Origin: Rubrivivax sp.
Lineage (GTDB): Bacteria > Pseudomonadota > Gammaproteobacteria > Burkholderiales > Burkholderiaceae_C
Reading direction: 5' to 3'
NCBI GenBank assembly: GCA_018780805.1
Contig: JADMJD010000034.1
Location: forward strand, 1 to 64,000
Length of the DNA: 64,000 nt
Shown here: positions 27,280 through 35,195 of the stretch, piece by piece
How the letters are laid out: each line of letters begins with the position of its first letter
Numbering within the stretch: the first letter of the stretch is position 1
Notes under the pieces: model-generated
The model's database searches: none
Seen by the model: the letters and a program-made list of their open reading frames with translations, nothing else
What the model was told of the DNA's origin: nothing
Program-made: the position numbers and the translations under genes

Positions 27280-28011
27280 TCAGGTCGGCGGCGCCAGCAG
27301 GCGCTGGCCCGCCTGGTCGCGCTGCTCGGCGCCTTGCAAGGCCTTCATCTGCTGCTCGAACTGGCGCGCCGCCGAGATCATCGCGACCATGGTCTCCACC
27401 GCACTGACGTTGCTGCCTTCCAGGGCGCCGTCCTGCAGGCGGGCAGTCGGATCACCCGCCAGGTCCTGCCCATCGGCGGCACGGAACAGGCCGTCAGTGC
27501 CACGGGTCAGCGGCGCTTCGGCCGTCACCAGCTTGAGCCGGCCGATCACCTGCGGCGGGGCGTTGCCCACCGCCGCGCTGACACTGCCATCGGGGGCAAT
27601 GGTGGGGGTGGCACCCGCAGGGAGGGTGATGGGGCCACCTTCACCCTGCACTGGCAGGCCGTTCGCGGTGACGAGGTTGCCCTCGGCGTCCACGTCCAGC
27701 GCACCGGCCCGGGTGTAGGCCTCGGTGCCATCCAGCGCCTGCACGGCGAGCCAGGCGTTGCCCTTCATCGCCACGTCCAGCGGGCGGCCGGTGGACTGCA
27801 CCACACCGCCCTGCTCGTTGTGGCCGACGGTGCTTTCCAGCGCATACACGCGCGTGCTGGCACCGTCGCCCTGCACCGGCACGGCCCGAAAGGCCTGCAG
27901 CTCGGCACGAAAGCCGGTGGTCGAGACGTTGGCCAGGTTGTTGGCCAGCACCTCCTGGCGCTGCATCGTGGCCTTGGCACCGGCCATGGACAGGTAGATG
28001 AGGCGGTCCAT
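27280..28011 (-). CDS. flgF: Flagellar proximal-rod protein FlgF
   Basis: Rod subunit, 243 residues. N-terminus MDRLIYLSMAGAKATMQRQE with NNLANVSTTGFRAELQAFRA; C-terminus GSNVSAVETMVAMISAARQFE. These are the standard rod/hook-family terminal helices. It lies 12 bp after flgE and is followed by an intrinsic terminator. Confidence 0.96.
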   Translation of the reverse strand: MDRLIYLSMAGAKATMQRQEVLANNLANVSTTGFRAELQAFRAVPVQGDGASTRVYALESTVGHNEQGGVVQSTGRPLDVAMKGNAWLAVQALDGTEAYTRAGALDVDAEGNLVTANGLPVQGEGGPITLPAGATPTIAPDGSVSAAVGNAPPQVIGRLKLVTAEAPLTRGTDGLFRAADGQDLAGDPTARLQDGALEGSNVSAVETMVAMISAARQFEQQMKALQGAEQRDQAGQRLLAPPT

Positions 28012-28022
28012 GGTCGTCTAGA

Positions 28023-29738
28023 TCAGCGCAGGTTGACGATGGTCTGCAAGACCTGGTCGATGGTCTTGATCGACTGCGCGTTGGCCTGGTAGATGCGCTG
28101 CGCGGTGATCATGTTGACCAGTTCGCCGGTGATGTCGACGTTGGATTCTTCCAGCGCACCAGCCTGCAGCACACCCAGGTTGCCGTCGCCAGGCACGCCC
28201 ACCACCGGGTCGCCCGAGCCGTAGCTGCGCGCCCAGCCGTTGTCGCCGATGGGCTGCAGGCCCTGCGGGTTGCGGAAGGTCGCGATCTCGATCTGCCCGG
28301 CCGGCCGCGACTGGCCGTTGGAGTACCGCGCCGACACGATGCCGTTGGGCTCGATCGCGATCGAGGTCAGCAGGCCGGCGGCAAAACCGTCCTGCATCAC
28401 GTCGGTGACCCCGAAGCTGGAGCCGTACTGGGTGGCATCGGCCAGGTTCAGCTGGATGCCGGTGATGGACATGGTCTCGGCCCCCGCGGCGTTGGTAGAC
28501 GCCGGGATGTTGAACTGCACCGGCCCGTTGGGCGACACCACGGTGCTGCCGTCGCCGCTGAACTGCAGCGTGGCCACCGGCTGCGGCAGCGCATCGGTGC
28601 CGTTCACGGTGGTCTTGTTCGCGGTGGCATAGACGTTCCAGGTGTCGGTGCCGGCCTTCTGGAAGTAATACGTCACCGCCACCTCCTGGCCCTTGGCGTC
28701 GAACACCGTCAACGAGGTGGCGTTGTTGTAGGTGTCGGCGTCGCTGAAGTTGATCTGCGCGCCGGCCTGCGCGCCAGGCGCGGCAGCCACAGCGGCCACA
28801 TGCACAGCGGCCTGCTGGTTGGCGGTCTCGGCCTTGGTGACGGCATCCTGCATCGCGGTGCGGGCCGCGATCAGCGTGGCGTTGGCCGGGTCGGACGCGA
28901 GCGCGGCGTCGATCGCCACCAGCGCGGTCTGCGCCGCAGTGCTGGCAGCCTGTGCCGCGGTCTGGGCTGCCGCGGCGTTGTTCGTGGCATCGGTCTGGCT
29001 GGCGTTGGCGTAGGCGCTGGCCGCGGTGGCCGCGGTGCTGGACGCCGTGGAGGCGGCATCCCGGGCGGCGGTGAAGGCCGTCAGCGCGGCAGTGGACTGC
29101 GCCGTCACCGGGGTCACGGCCGTCATGGCCGACAGCGCGGCATTCGCCGCCGTGAGCGAGGTGCCGGCGTCGGCACTGGTTTCATCGCCGGAGGACTGCG
29201 CGGTGTTGCGTGCCACAGCCGCCGGGTTGGTGGTGCCCAGGCGGGCGTCGAGGTTCATCTCCAGCTCGATGATGCCGGTCGGGTTGGGGTCGATGCCGCC
29301 GGTGGGCAGCTGGATGGCGCTGGCCTGGCCGGGCTGGATCTGGCCCAGGCCGTCGGCCGGGTAGCCCATCAGGCGCTGGCCGCTGTTGTTGACGATGTAA
29401 CCCTCTCGGTCCTGCTTGAACTGGCCGTTGCGGCTGTAGGTGATGGGGCTTTTGCCGTCGGTCACCTGGAAGAAGCCGGCGCCGTTGATCGCCAGGTCCA
29501 TGGGGTTGGACGTGGTGGTGATGTTGCCCTGCGTGAACTGCTGGGCCACGGCCGCCAGGTTGGTGCCGATGCCGATGGTGCTGCCGCCGCCACCGCCGAG
29601 TGCGGCGGCGTAGACGTCGGAGAACTCCGCCCGCGAGACCTTGGAGCCGGCCGTGTTGGCGTTGGCGATGTTGTTGCCGATGACCTCGAGGTTCTTGCTC
29701 GTGGCGTTCAGGCCGGACAGGCCTTGCTGGAAACTCAT
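28023..29738 (-). CDS. flgE: Flagellar hook protein FlgE with long Ala/Thr-rich insertion
   Basis: Hook subunit, exported by the flagellar type III system. N-terminus MSFQQGLSGLNATSKNLEVI and C-terminus EESNVDITGELVNMITAQRI are canonical. At 571 residues it is about 150 longer than most FlgE proteins. The excess is one block at about 177-328 (28755-29210): low-complexity Ala/Thr/Ser/Gln sequence of heptad-like helical character, inserted directly before the conserved FSDADTYNNATSLTVFD. Both flanks read as normal hook sequence in frame. The block should project from the outer hook surface. Confidence 0.96.
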   Translation of the reverse strand: MSFQQGLSGLNATSKNLEVIGNNIANANTAGSKVSRAEFSDVYAAALGGGGGSTIGIGTNLAAVAQQFTQGNITTTSNPMDLAINGAGFFQVTDGKSPITYSRNGQFKQDREGYIVNNSGQRLMGYPADGLGQIQPGQASAIQLPTGGIDPNPTGIIELEMNLDARLGTTNPAAVARNTAQSSGDETSADAGTSLTAANAALSAMTAVTPVTAQSTAALTAFTAARDAASTASSTAATAASAYANASQTDATNNAAAAQTAAQAASTAAQTALVAIDAALASDPANATLIAARTAMQDAVTKAETANQQAAVHVAAVAAAPGAQAGAQINFSDADTYNNATSLTVFDAKGQEVAVTYYFQKAGTDTWNVYATANKTTVNGTDALPQPVATLQFSGDGSTVVSPNGPVQFNIPASTNAAGAETMSITGIQLNLADATQYGSSFGVTDVMQDGFAAGLLTSIAIEPNGIVSARYSNGQSRPAGQIEIATFRNPQGLQPIGDNGWARSYGSGDPVVGVPGDGNLGVLQAGALEESNVDITGELVNMITAQRIYQANAQSIKTIDQVLQTIVNLR

Positions 29739-29793
29739 GGGGGTGGTCCTTGTGTGGGGACTTTGGAAACGGTCGGGACGGGAAGAAGGACGG

Positions 29794-30441
29794 TCAGTTC
29801 AGCGCATGCACATCGCCATAGGGCACGTCGCCGCTGCGCTCCAGGCTCAGCATCAGGCCGCTGGTGCCATCCAGGCCCACGGACACCACGCGGTCCAGCA
29901 TCAGCGGCGTGGCTTCCACCGTGGCGGTGCCCAGCGTGGCGGCCACGCGGAAGGTGTAGGTGTTGGCGTCGGGGTATTGGCTGGCGTCCCACTCGAAGCC
30001 GTGGCGGCCACTTTCCAGCGTGCCCAGCTGCATCGAATCAACCACCTGGCCGGCGCCGTTGAGGACGTCCACCCGCACCGCGTCGGCCGGGCCTGCCAGC
30101 GAGAAGCCGGCTTCGGCCGTGCTGCCGTCCAGCGTGAGCTTGTTGCCTTCGACGGTGACGTCGTGGCCGATCAGGCTGGCACCCTGCATGGCCTGCATCT
30201 GCACGAACTGCGCGTGCAGCGCCTGCACGCTGGTGTTCAGGTTCTCGATGCCGGTGACGGTGTTGATCTGCGCCATCTGCGAGGTCAGCTCCGCGTTGTC
30301 CATCGGGTTCAGCGGGTCCTGGTTCTGCAGCTGCGTCACCAGCAGCTTCAGGAAGCGGTCGGCGCTGCCGGCTTCGTTGCTGCTGGCGGTGGCCGTGGCG
30401 GCGGTGACGCCGCTGGAAATGCTGTCAATGGCAGTGGTCAT
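29794..30441 (-). CDS. flgD: Hook-capping protein FlgD
   Basis: Scaffold for hook assembly, 215 residues. The conserved N-terminal block RFLKLLVTQLQNQDPLNPMD and NAELTSQMAQINTVTGIENL are diagnostic. The C-terminal half carries the FlgD Ig-like region (GFEWDASQYPDANTYTFRV). The first 25 residues are Ser/Ala/Thr-rich and serve as export signal. It lies between flgC and flgE, with spacers of 21 and 55 bp. Confidence 0.95.
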   Translation of the reverse strand: MTTAIDSISSGVTAATATASSNEAGSADRFLKLLVTQLQNQDPLNPMDNAELTSQMAQINTVTGIENLNTSVQALHAQFVQMQAMQGASLIGHDVTVEGNKLTLDGSTAEAGFSLAGPADAVRVDVLNGAGQVVDSMQLGTLESGRHGFEWDASQYPDANTYTFRVAATLGTATVEATPLMLDRVVSVGLDGTSGLMLSLERSGDVPYGDVHALN

Positions 30442-30462
30442 GTGTCAGTCCTGGGTTGGGCG

Positions 30463-30882
30463 TCAGACCTGGCCGAGCTGCAGCGTCTTCATCAGCAGCG
30501 TGCGCGCGGTGTTCATGACCTCGACGTTGTTCTGGTACGAACGCGAGGCGGAGATCATGTTGACCATCTCCTCCACCGGGTTCACGTTGCTGTAGGTCAC
30601 GTAACCCTCGGCGTCGGCGGCCGGGTGTTTAGGGTCGTGCACACGCCGGCCGGCGCTCTGGTCTTCGCTGATGGTGGACACACGCACGCCGGCCGAGGCC
30701 TCGGGCTGGCCGGGCGAGCCCATCAACACACTCTGGAACGTGACCTGGCGGGCCTTGTAGGCCTGGCCATCGGGCCCGGCCACGGTGTCGGCATTGGCCA
30801 GGTTGGACGCGACGACGTTCAGGCGCTGGCTCTGCGCGCTGACCGCGCTGCCGGACACGCTGAAGACATTAAATAGGCTCAT
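30463..30882 (-). CDS. flgC: Flagellar proximal-rod protein FlgC
   Basis: Rod subunit, 139 residues, family-standard length. It shows SAQSQRLNVVASNLANADTV near the N-terminus, VTYSNVNPVEEMVNMISASR toward the C-terminus and a terminal rod helix. It follows flgB after 107 bp that contain a palindromic repeat, an unusually long gap for flgB-flgC. Confidence 0.96.
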   Translation of the reverse strand: MSLFNVFSVSGSAVSAQSQRLNVVASNLANADTVAGPDGQAYKARQVTFQSVLMGSPGQPEASAGVRVSTISEDQSAGRRVHDPKHPAADAEGYVTYSNVNPVEEMVNMISASRSYQNNVEVMNTARTLLMKTLQLGQV

Positions 30883-30910
30883 GTCTGCCCCTCGTCCGAC
30901 GGGTACGTCG

Positions 30911-30966
30911 GCCGATCCCCCAGGGGGATGCCGGCCGGCTTGGGAGCGGCCCGGCGCTCGGCCGGC
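30911..30966 (+). repeat. Palindromic repeat in the flgB-flgC spacer
   Basis: ATCCCCC and GGGGGAT form a hairpin around a single A, followed by CCGGCCGGCTTGGGAGCGGC and CCGGCGCTCGGCCGG, which can fold further. It resembles the other C-run/G-run intergenic elements of the window, but its tail differs, so it may be a separate subtype. Confidence 0.55.
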
Positions 30967-30989
30967 TCAACGGATTGAAACTGCATCGG

Positions 30990-31415
30990 TTACCCCTGGG
31001 TGTGGCTCTTCATCGCGTCCTGCAGGGTGCGCAGGCTGCCGTTGATGAAACGCAGAGTGGCTTCGTAGCGCACCGCGTTGTCGGCGAAGCTGGCACGCTC
31101 GCGGTCCATGTCCACGGTGTTGCCGTCCAGGTTGGTCTGCGACGGCGTGGCATAGGTCAGCGCAGGGTTGCGTTCACCCGGGGCGGTGCTCAAGCCACTG
31201 GCGCCGCGGGCGATCGGCGCGCCCAGCGGGTTGGCCGCTGCAGCACGCGCACCGCCGGTGGCATCGGCGAGTGCGGCCTTGAAGTTGAAGTCACGTGCCT
31301 GGTACCCCGGCGTGTCGGCGTTGGCAATGTTGCTGGCCAGCACACGCTGGCGCTCGGAGCGGAGCAGCAGCGCCTGCGACTGGAAATCGACGTTGGTGGT
31401 CAGGCGGTTCAGCAT
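30990..31415 (-). CDS. flgB: Flagellar proximal-rod protein FlgB
   Basis: First gene of the flgBCDEFGHIJKL operon; rod subunit of 141 residues. The start MLNRLTTNVDFQSQALLLRS is chosen because upstream in-frame residues do not look like FlgB. QRVLASNIANADTPGYQARD is the conserved rod motif, and NTVDMDRERASFADNAVRYE sits near the C-terminus. It diverges from flgA; the 138 bp between them should hold the FlhDC-dependent promoters, but I cannot recognise the FlhDC sites with confidence. Confidence 0.96.
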   Translation of the reverse strand: MLNRLTTNVDFQSQALLLRSERQRVLASNIANADTPGYQARDFNFKAALADATGGARAAAANPLGAPIARGASGLSTAPGERNPALTYATPSQTNLDGNTVDMDRERASFADNAVRYEATLRFINGSLRTLQDAMKSHTQG

Positions 31416-31553
31416 GTGGCGCTCCCCGCGGCTGTGGGCCGGGTCATGGGGGTCGATCATCGGCATCTGCACACCCGGCATGGCATCGATAAGACCGGCC
31501 TAAACCCTCCTGTTCGGGCCTCTGTGCGGCGTGCCCGGCCCTACAGTGGCGCC

Positions 31554-32294
31554 GTGAAGATCCGACAACCCTTGCCCTCCTGGCGCGCTGCGGCCCTGGC
31601 GCTGCTGGCTGCCGTGGCGATGCCCGCGCAGGCGCAGACCACGGCCACGGCCCAGACCTTCGACAGCGCCGCGCTGGGCGCCGAGCTGCAACGCTGGACG
31701 CTGGCCCGGGCCGACGCCGCCGAGCCGCGCCCCGGGGCGCGTGTGTCGGTCACCTTGGGCCAGCTGGACCCGCGGCTCAAGCTCGCACCCTGCAGCCAGA
31801 TCGAACCCTACCTGCCCACCGGCAGCCGGCCTTGGGGCCGCACCCGTGTGGGCCTGCGCTGCACCAGCGGCCCGAGTTTCTGGAACGTCTTCCTGCCGGT
31901 GACGGTGCAGGTGCACGCGGCGGCGCTGGTGCTGCGCGAGCCGCTGCCGGCCGGCACCGTGCTGACCGAAGCGCACCTCACCGACGCCGAGGTGGACTGG
32001 GCCGAACGCCCCGCGCCACCGCTGGCCGAGCTGGACGCCCTGCTCGGCCGCGCCCTGGTGCGCCCCATGGCCGCCGGCGAGCCGCTGCGCGACAACGACC
32101 TGCAGCGCACGGTCTGGTTCGCCGCAGGCGAGCGCGTGAAGGTCACGGCGCTGGGTCGGGGCTACCGCGTCAGCGTCGAAGGCCAGGCCTTGTCGCGTGG
32201 GCTGGATGGCCAGCCGGTGCGGGTGCGCACCGAAGGTGGCAAGGTCATCTCCGGCAAGGCCGTGGCGCCGCGCGAAGTGGAGATCGCACTGTGA
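31554..32294 (+). CDS. flgA: P-ring assembly chaperone FlgA
   Basis: Periplasmic chaperone for FlgI, 246 residues from a GTG start. The N-terminus VKIRQPLPSWRAA plus ALALLAAVAMPAQAQ is a Sec signal peptide with a likely AQA cleavage site. The SAF-type C-terminal domain is evident: EPLPAGTVLTEAHLTDAEVD, GEPLRDNDLQRTVWFAAGER and GRGYRVSVEGQAL. It is divergent from flgB and followed by flgM and flgN, the common betaproteobacterial arrangement. Confidence 0.94.
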   Translation: MKIRQPLPSWRAAALALLAAVAMPAQAQTTATAQTFDSAALGAELQRWTLARADAAEPRPGARVSVTLGQLDPRLKLAPCSQIEPYLPTGSRPWGRTRVGLRCTSGPSFWNVFLPVTVQVHAAALVLREPLPAGTVLTEAHLTDAEVDWAERPAPPLAELDALLGRALVRPMAAGEPLRDNDLQRTVWFAAGERVKVTALGRGYRVSVEGQALSRGLDGQPVRVRTEGGKVISGKAVAPREVEIAL

Positions 32295-32357
32295 GCGCGT
32301 GCCACACCGGCATCCCCCCGGAACACGGGGTCGCTTTCGATTTTTTGCACTTGCCAC

Positions 32358-32385
32358 TAAAGTCCGCCGCGGCCCGTGCCGATAG
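32358..32385 (+). promoter_or_regulatory. Candidate sigma-28 (FliA) promoter of flgM
   Basis: TAAA at 32358-32361 and GCCGATAG at 32378-32385 are separated by 16 nt (consensus TAAA-N15-GCCGATAA). The site lies 55 bp upstream of the flgM start. FlgM is a known sigma-28-dependent gene in other bacteria, which supports the call. Confidence 0.7.
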
Positions 32386-32439
32386 CACGTCCATGACAAG
32401 TCGGCAGCACCCATCCCGGAACCGCCGCAGGAGCACGCC

Positions 32440-32736
32440 ATGAAGATCGGTCCTTTCGAGAACAAGCCTGCCGTCGCCCCGGCGACCACCGAGCGCAAGG
32501 CCGATTCCGCCAAGAGCTCGGCCACGGCAGCCACGCAGGAAGCCAGTGCCAAGGTGGCGTTGTCCAGCACGGCGGCGGCGTTGTCGGGCGATGTGGCCGA
32601 AGCCAGCTTCGACCAGGCCAAGGTGGACCGCATTGCGCAGGCCATCCGCGACGGCAACTACCAGATCAATGCCGATGCGATTGCCGACAAGCTGATCTCC
32701 AATGCCCAGGAATTGCTGGGCAAGGCCGGCGGCTGA
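32440..32736 (+). CDS. flgM: Anti-sigma-28 factor FlgM
   Basis: Binds FliA and is exported through the completed hook-basal body, releasing FliA for late genes. 98 residues, N-terminally disordered (Ala/Ser/Thr/Lys-rich) as expected. The C-terminal FliA-binding part has DQAKVDRIAQAIRDGNYQIN and ADKLISNAQELL. GGAG precedes the ATG at normal spacing. A sigma-28-like promoter lies upstream. Confidence 0.94.
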   Translation: MKIGPFENKPAVAPATTERKADSAKSSATAATQEASAKVALSSTAAALSGDVAEASFDQAKVDRIAQAIRDGNYQINADAIADKLISNAQELLGKAGG

Positions 32737-32749
32737 CACGGCACCCGCG

Positions 32750-33160
32750 ATGCAGACCACTGCTGCCGAGATGCTGGCGCTGCAACGCGCCACCGAAGAA
32801 CTCGAGCGCCCGGTCGCGGCGCTGGAAGAACGATTGCAGGCGCTCTCGCTCGCACTGCGCGAACGCGACGCCGACCGCATCGAAACCGAGGCCGCGGCCC
32901 TGCACCGCGCCCTGGCCAGTGCGGTGGACCAGTTCGGCCGCGCCGCGCGCCATGGTGCCATCCCGGTGCCGCTGCGCCACCGCCTGATGGCCGCCGGCGC
33001 CCAGGTGGCCGCGCAACGCGAGGTGCTGGCACGTGCCACCGCGTCGCTGGACCGTGCGATGGAGGTGTTGTTGCCCGCGCCCAGCACGGCGCGCCATGGC
33101 GTTTATTCGGCCGCCGGTGCTGCCGCCCGCGCCACCCACAGCGGCGAAACCAAGGCCTGA
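32750..33160 (+). CDS. flgN: FlgN-family export chaperone for FlgK/FlgL
   Basis: A helical cytoplasmic protein of 136 residues. Sequence similarity is weak, as usual for FlgN, but length, helical content (LQRATEELERPVAALEERLQ; the fragment AQREVLARATASLDRAMEVL), and position directly after flgM and before a terminator support the call. It would deliver the junction proteins FlgK and FlgL to the export gate. The ATG at 32750, 13 bp after flgM, is the best-placed start. Confidence 0.85.
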   Translation: MQTTAAEMLALQRATEELERPVAALEERLQALSLALRERDADRIETEAAALHRALASAVDQFGRAARHGAIPVPLRHRLMAAGAQVAAQREVLARATASLDRAMEVLLPAPSTARHGVYSAAGAAARATHSGETKA

Positions 33161-33184
33161 CCCGGCCCGCTGGCACCCCCGAGC

Positions 33185-33207
33185 AAGGCCGCCGATGCGG
33201 CCTTTTT
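33185..33207 (+). terminator. Rho-independent terminator after flgAMN
   Basis: An 8-bp perfect stem (AAGGCCGC / GCGGCCTT) with a CGAT loop is followed by TTT. It begins 24 bp after the flgN stop. Confidence 0.88.
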
Positions 33208-33209
33208 CA

Positions 33210-35195
33210 ATGGGCCAGCGCCTTCTTGCGACACAATGCCCGAAGGGTCAAACGACCTGCGGGGCAACGCACTCCGCGGGCCTCCCTGGGATCGCGTTGG
33301 GAAGCACCATTTTCACCAGCCCGCGGCGTGGCACGCCCGAGCGCTGGTTGTTGTTCATGGCCGCCACATTGGCGGTCTGTGCCGCAGCGCTGTCAGTCTC
33401 GACGGCGCTGCATGCGCACGCCGCCTGGCCCACGTGGACGGCCGTTGGCGGCGTGGCCACGGCGTTGCTGGCCGCCTTGTTGATGGCCTGGGCCGCGCTG
33501 GTGCTGCGCCAGCAACGCCACCAGTTGCGTCAAATGGCCTTGCGTGTCACTTCTGACCTGGAAAGCGGCACCTGGCAGGACGCCATGCGCGCCTTGCGCG
33601 ACGACCGCGGGGGTGCGCCTTCGGCCTTCGACACGCTGGCCACCGGCTTCGAAGGGGTGCTGGAAGAATCCGAGCGCCGCTGGCAGACCCTGGCCGACCT
33701 GGCCGCCGACTGGTACTGGGAGACCGATGCCCAGCACCGCCTGGCCTGGGTGTCGGGTGCCGGGCCGCTGATCGCCAGCCAGGCGCTGCGGCCATCGGAA
33801 CTGATCGGACGCCGGCACGACCAGGTCGAGGTCTTCGACGCACCCAGCGACGGCTGGCAGGCGCTGCACGCCGTGCTCGACAGCGCCCGCCCCTTCCGCG
33901 ACCTGGAGTTCCGCGTGCGCCCACACGGCGCCACACCCGAGACCCGGGTCTGGGTGGCCATCAGCGGCCGGCCGCGGCGCCACAAGGGCGGCGCGGTGGT
34001 GGGCTACGAAGGCGTGGGCCGCGACATCAGCGAGCGCAAACGCGCCCACGAACGGCTGCGGGCCAGCGAACAACGCTGGGCGCTGATGGCCGGCCTGGCC
34101 ACCGACTACTACTGGGAGACCGATGCCGAGCACCGCATGCTGCCGCTGCGGCCCGAGGTGGCGCGGCGCTTCGGCCGCCTGGCCGACATCACCGAAGGCC
34201 GCACACCCTGGGAGAGCCACCCCGATGCATTGAGCCGCGAGGCCTGGGACCAGCACCGCAGCGACATCGTCGCGCGCCTGCCCTTCAAGGGCGTGGAGAT
34301 GGAGATCCAGCTCGACCCCGCGCGCCGCCGCACCGTGTCGCTCAGCGGCATCCCGCGCTTTGACGGCAAGGGCCAGTTCCTGGGTTACCACGGCATCGGC
34401 CGCGACATCACGCTGCGGCGCGAAGCCGAACGCCTGCTGCTGCGCCACAACGAGGCCCTGCAGCGCGCGGTGGCCGAACGCACCGAGGCGCTGGGCCGCA
34501 TCAACGCCGACCTGGACGCCTTTGCACGCCAACTGGCCCATGAACTGCGCACCCCCATCGCCCATGTGCAAGGCCTGGTGCAGCTGCTGGAATCACGCTT
34601 GGCCGCCCAGCTGGGGCCGCAGGAGCGCGAGCTGATCACGCTGCAGGGCCGCGCCGCCACGCAGATGCGCGCCACCGTGGATGCGCTGCTGCATCTGGCG
34701 CGCTCTACGTTGCAGGCCTTGCCACAGGAGCCGGTGGACCTGTCGGCCCTGGCACGGGCGGCGGTGGCCGAGCTGCCGGTGCTGCCGCGGCGCGCGCCGG
34801 TGCAGTGGCACCTGGCCGATGGCCTGCACGTGGTGGGCGCACCCACGGCGCTGCGCCTGGTGCTGGAGAACCTGCTGGGCAACGCCGCCAAGTTCACACG
34901 CGACACCGATGCGCCGCGGGTCTGGCTGCAGGGCCGGGCCGACGAAGACGGTTGGCTGACGCTGCAGCTGCGCGACAACGGCGCCGGTTTCGACATGGCG
35001 CAGGCCGACCGCTTGTTCAAGCCCTTCGGCCGCCTGCACGCAGAAGACCGCTTTGCCGGCACCGGCATCGGCCTGACCCTGGTGCAGCGCATCCTGGAGC
35101 GCCATGGCGGCCAGATCACGGCCCAGGGCGCGCCCGGTCAGGGCGCGTGTTTCGAGTTCCGCCTGCGCGCCGCAGGCGAGGCCTTCAAAACCTGA
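33210..35195 (+). CDS. Membrane histidine kinase with two PAS domains
   Basis: 661 residues from the ATG at 33210. Two membrane helices near the N-terminus (WLLFMAATLAVCAAALSV and VGGVATALLAALLMAWAALV) enclose only a short periplasmic loop. Two PAS domains with DISERK and DITLRR tails follow (about 150-285 and 290-425), then HisKA (ARQLAHELRTPIAHVQGL, phospho-His about 444) and HATPase (NLLGNAAKFTR, DNGAGFDM, GTGIGLTLVQRI). The start is uncertain: the ATG touches the flgN terminator and has no ribosome site; TTG at 33297 or ATG at 33357 are alternatives. No response regulator is adjacent. The tail overlaps the chemoreceptor gene by 11 bp. Confidence 0.87.
   Translation: MGQRLLATQCPKGQTTCGATHSAGLPGIALGSTIFTSPRRGTPERWLLFMAATLAVCAAALSVSTALHAHAAWPTWTAVGGVATALLAALLMAWAALVLRQQRHQLRQMALRVTSDLESGTWQDAMRALRDDRGGAPSAFDTLATGFEGVLEESERRWQTLADLAADWYWETDAQHRLAWVSGAGPLIASQALRPSELIGRRHDQVEVFDAPSDGWQALHAVLDSARPFRDLEFRVRPHGATPETRVWVAISGRPRRHKGGAVVGYEGVGRDISERKRAHERLRASEQRWALMAGLATDYYWETDAEHRMLPLRPEVARRFGRLADITEGRTPWESHPDALSREAWDQHRSDIVARLPFKGVEMEIQLDPARRRTVSLSGIPRFDGKGQFLGYHGIGRDITLRREAERLLLRHNEALQRAVAERTEALGRINADLDAFARQLAHELRTPIAHVQGLVQLLESRLAAQLGPQERELITLQGRAATQMRATVDALLHLARSTLQALPQEPVDLSALARAAVAELPVLPRRAPVQWHLADGLHVVGAPTALRLVLENLLGNAAKFTRDTDAPRVWLQGRADEDGWLTLQLRDNGAGFDMAQADRLFKPFGRLHAEDRFAGTGIGLTLVQRILERHGGQITAQGAPGQGACFEFRLRAAGEAFKT

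Noticed and set aside
31457..31464. GCCGATGA on the minus strand upstream of flgB
   Set aside because: Seven of eight -10 bases match sigma-28, but the -35 position reads CCAT; flgB is also expected to be FlhDC-dependent rather than sigma-28-dependent.
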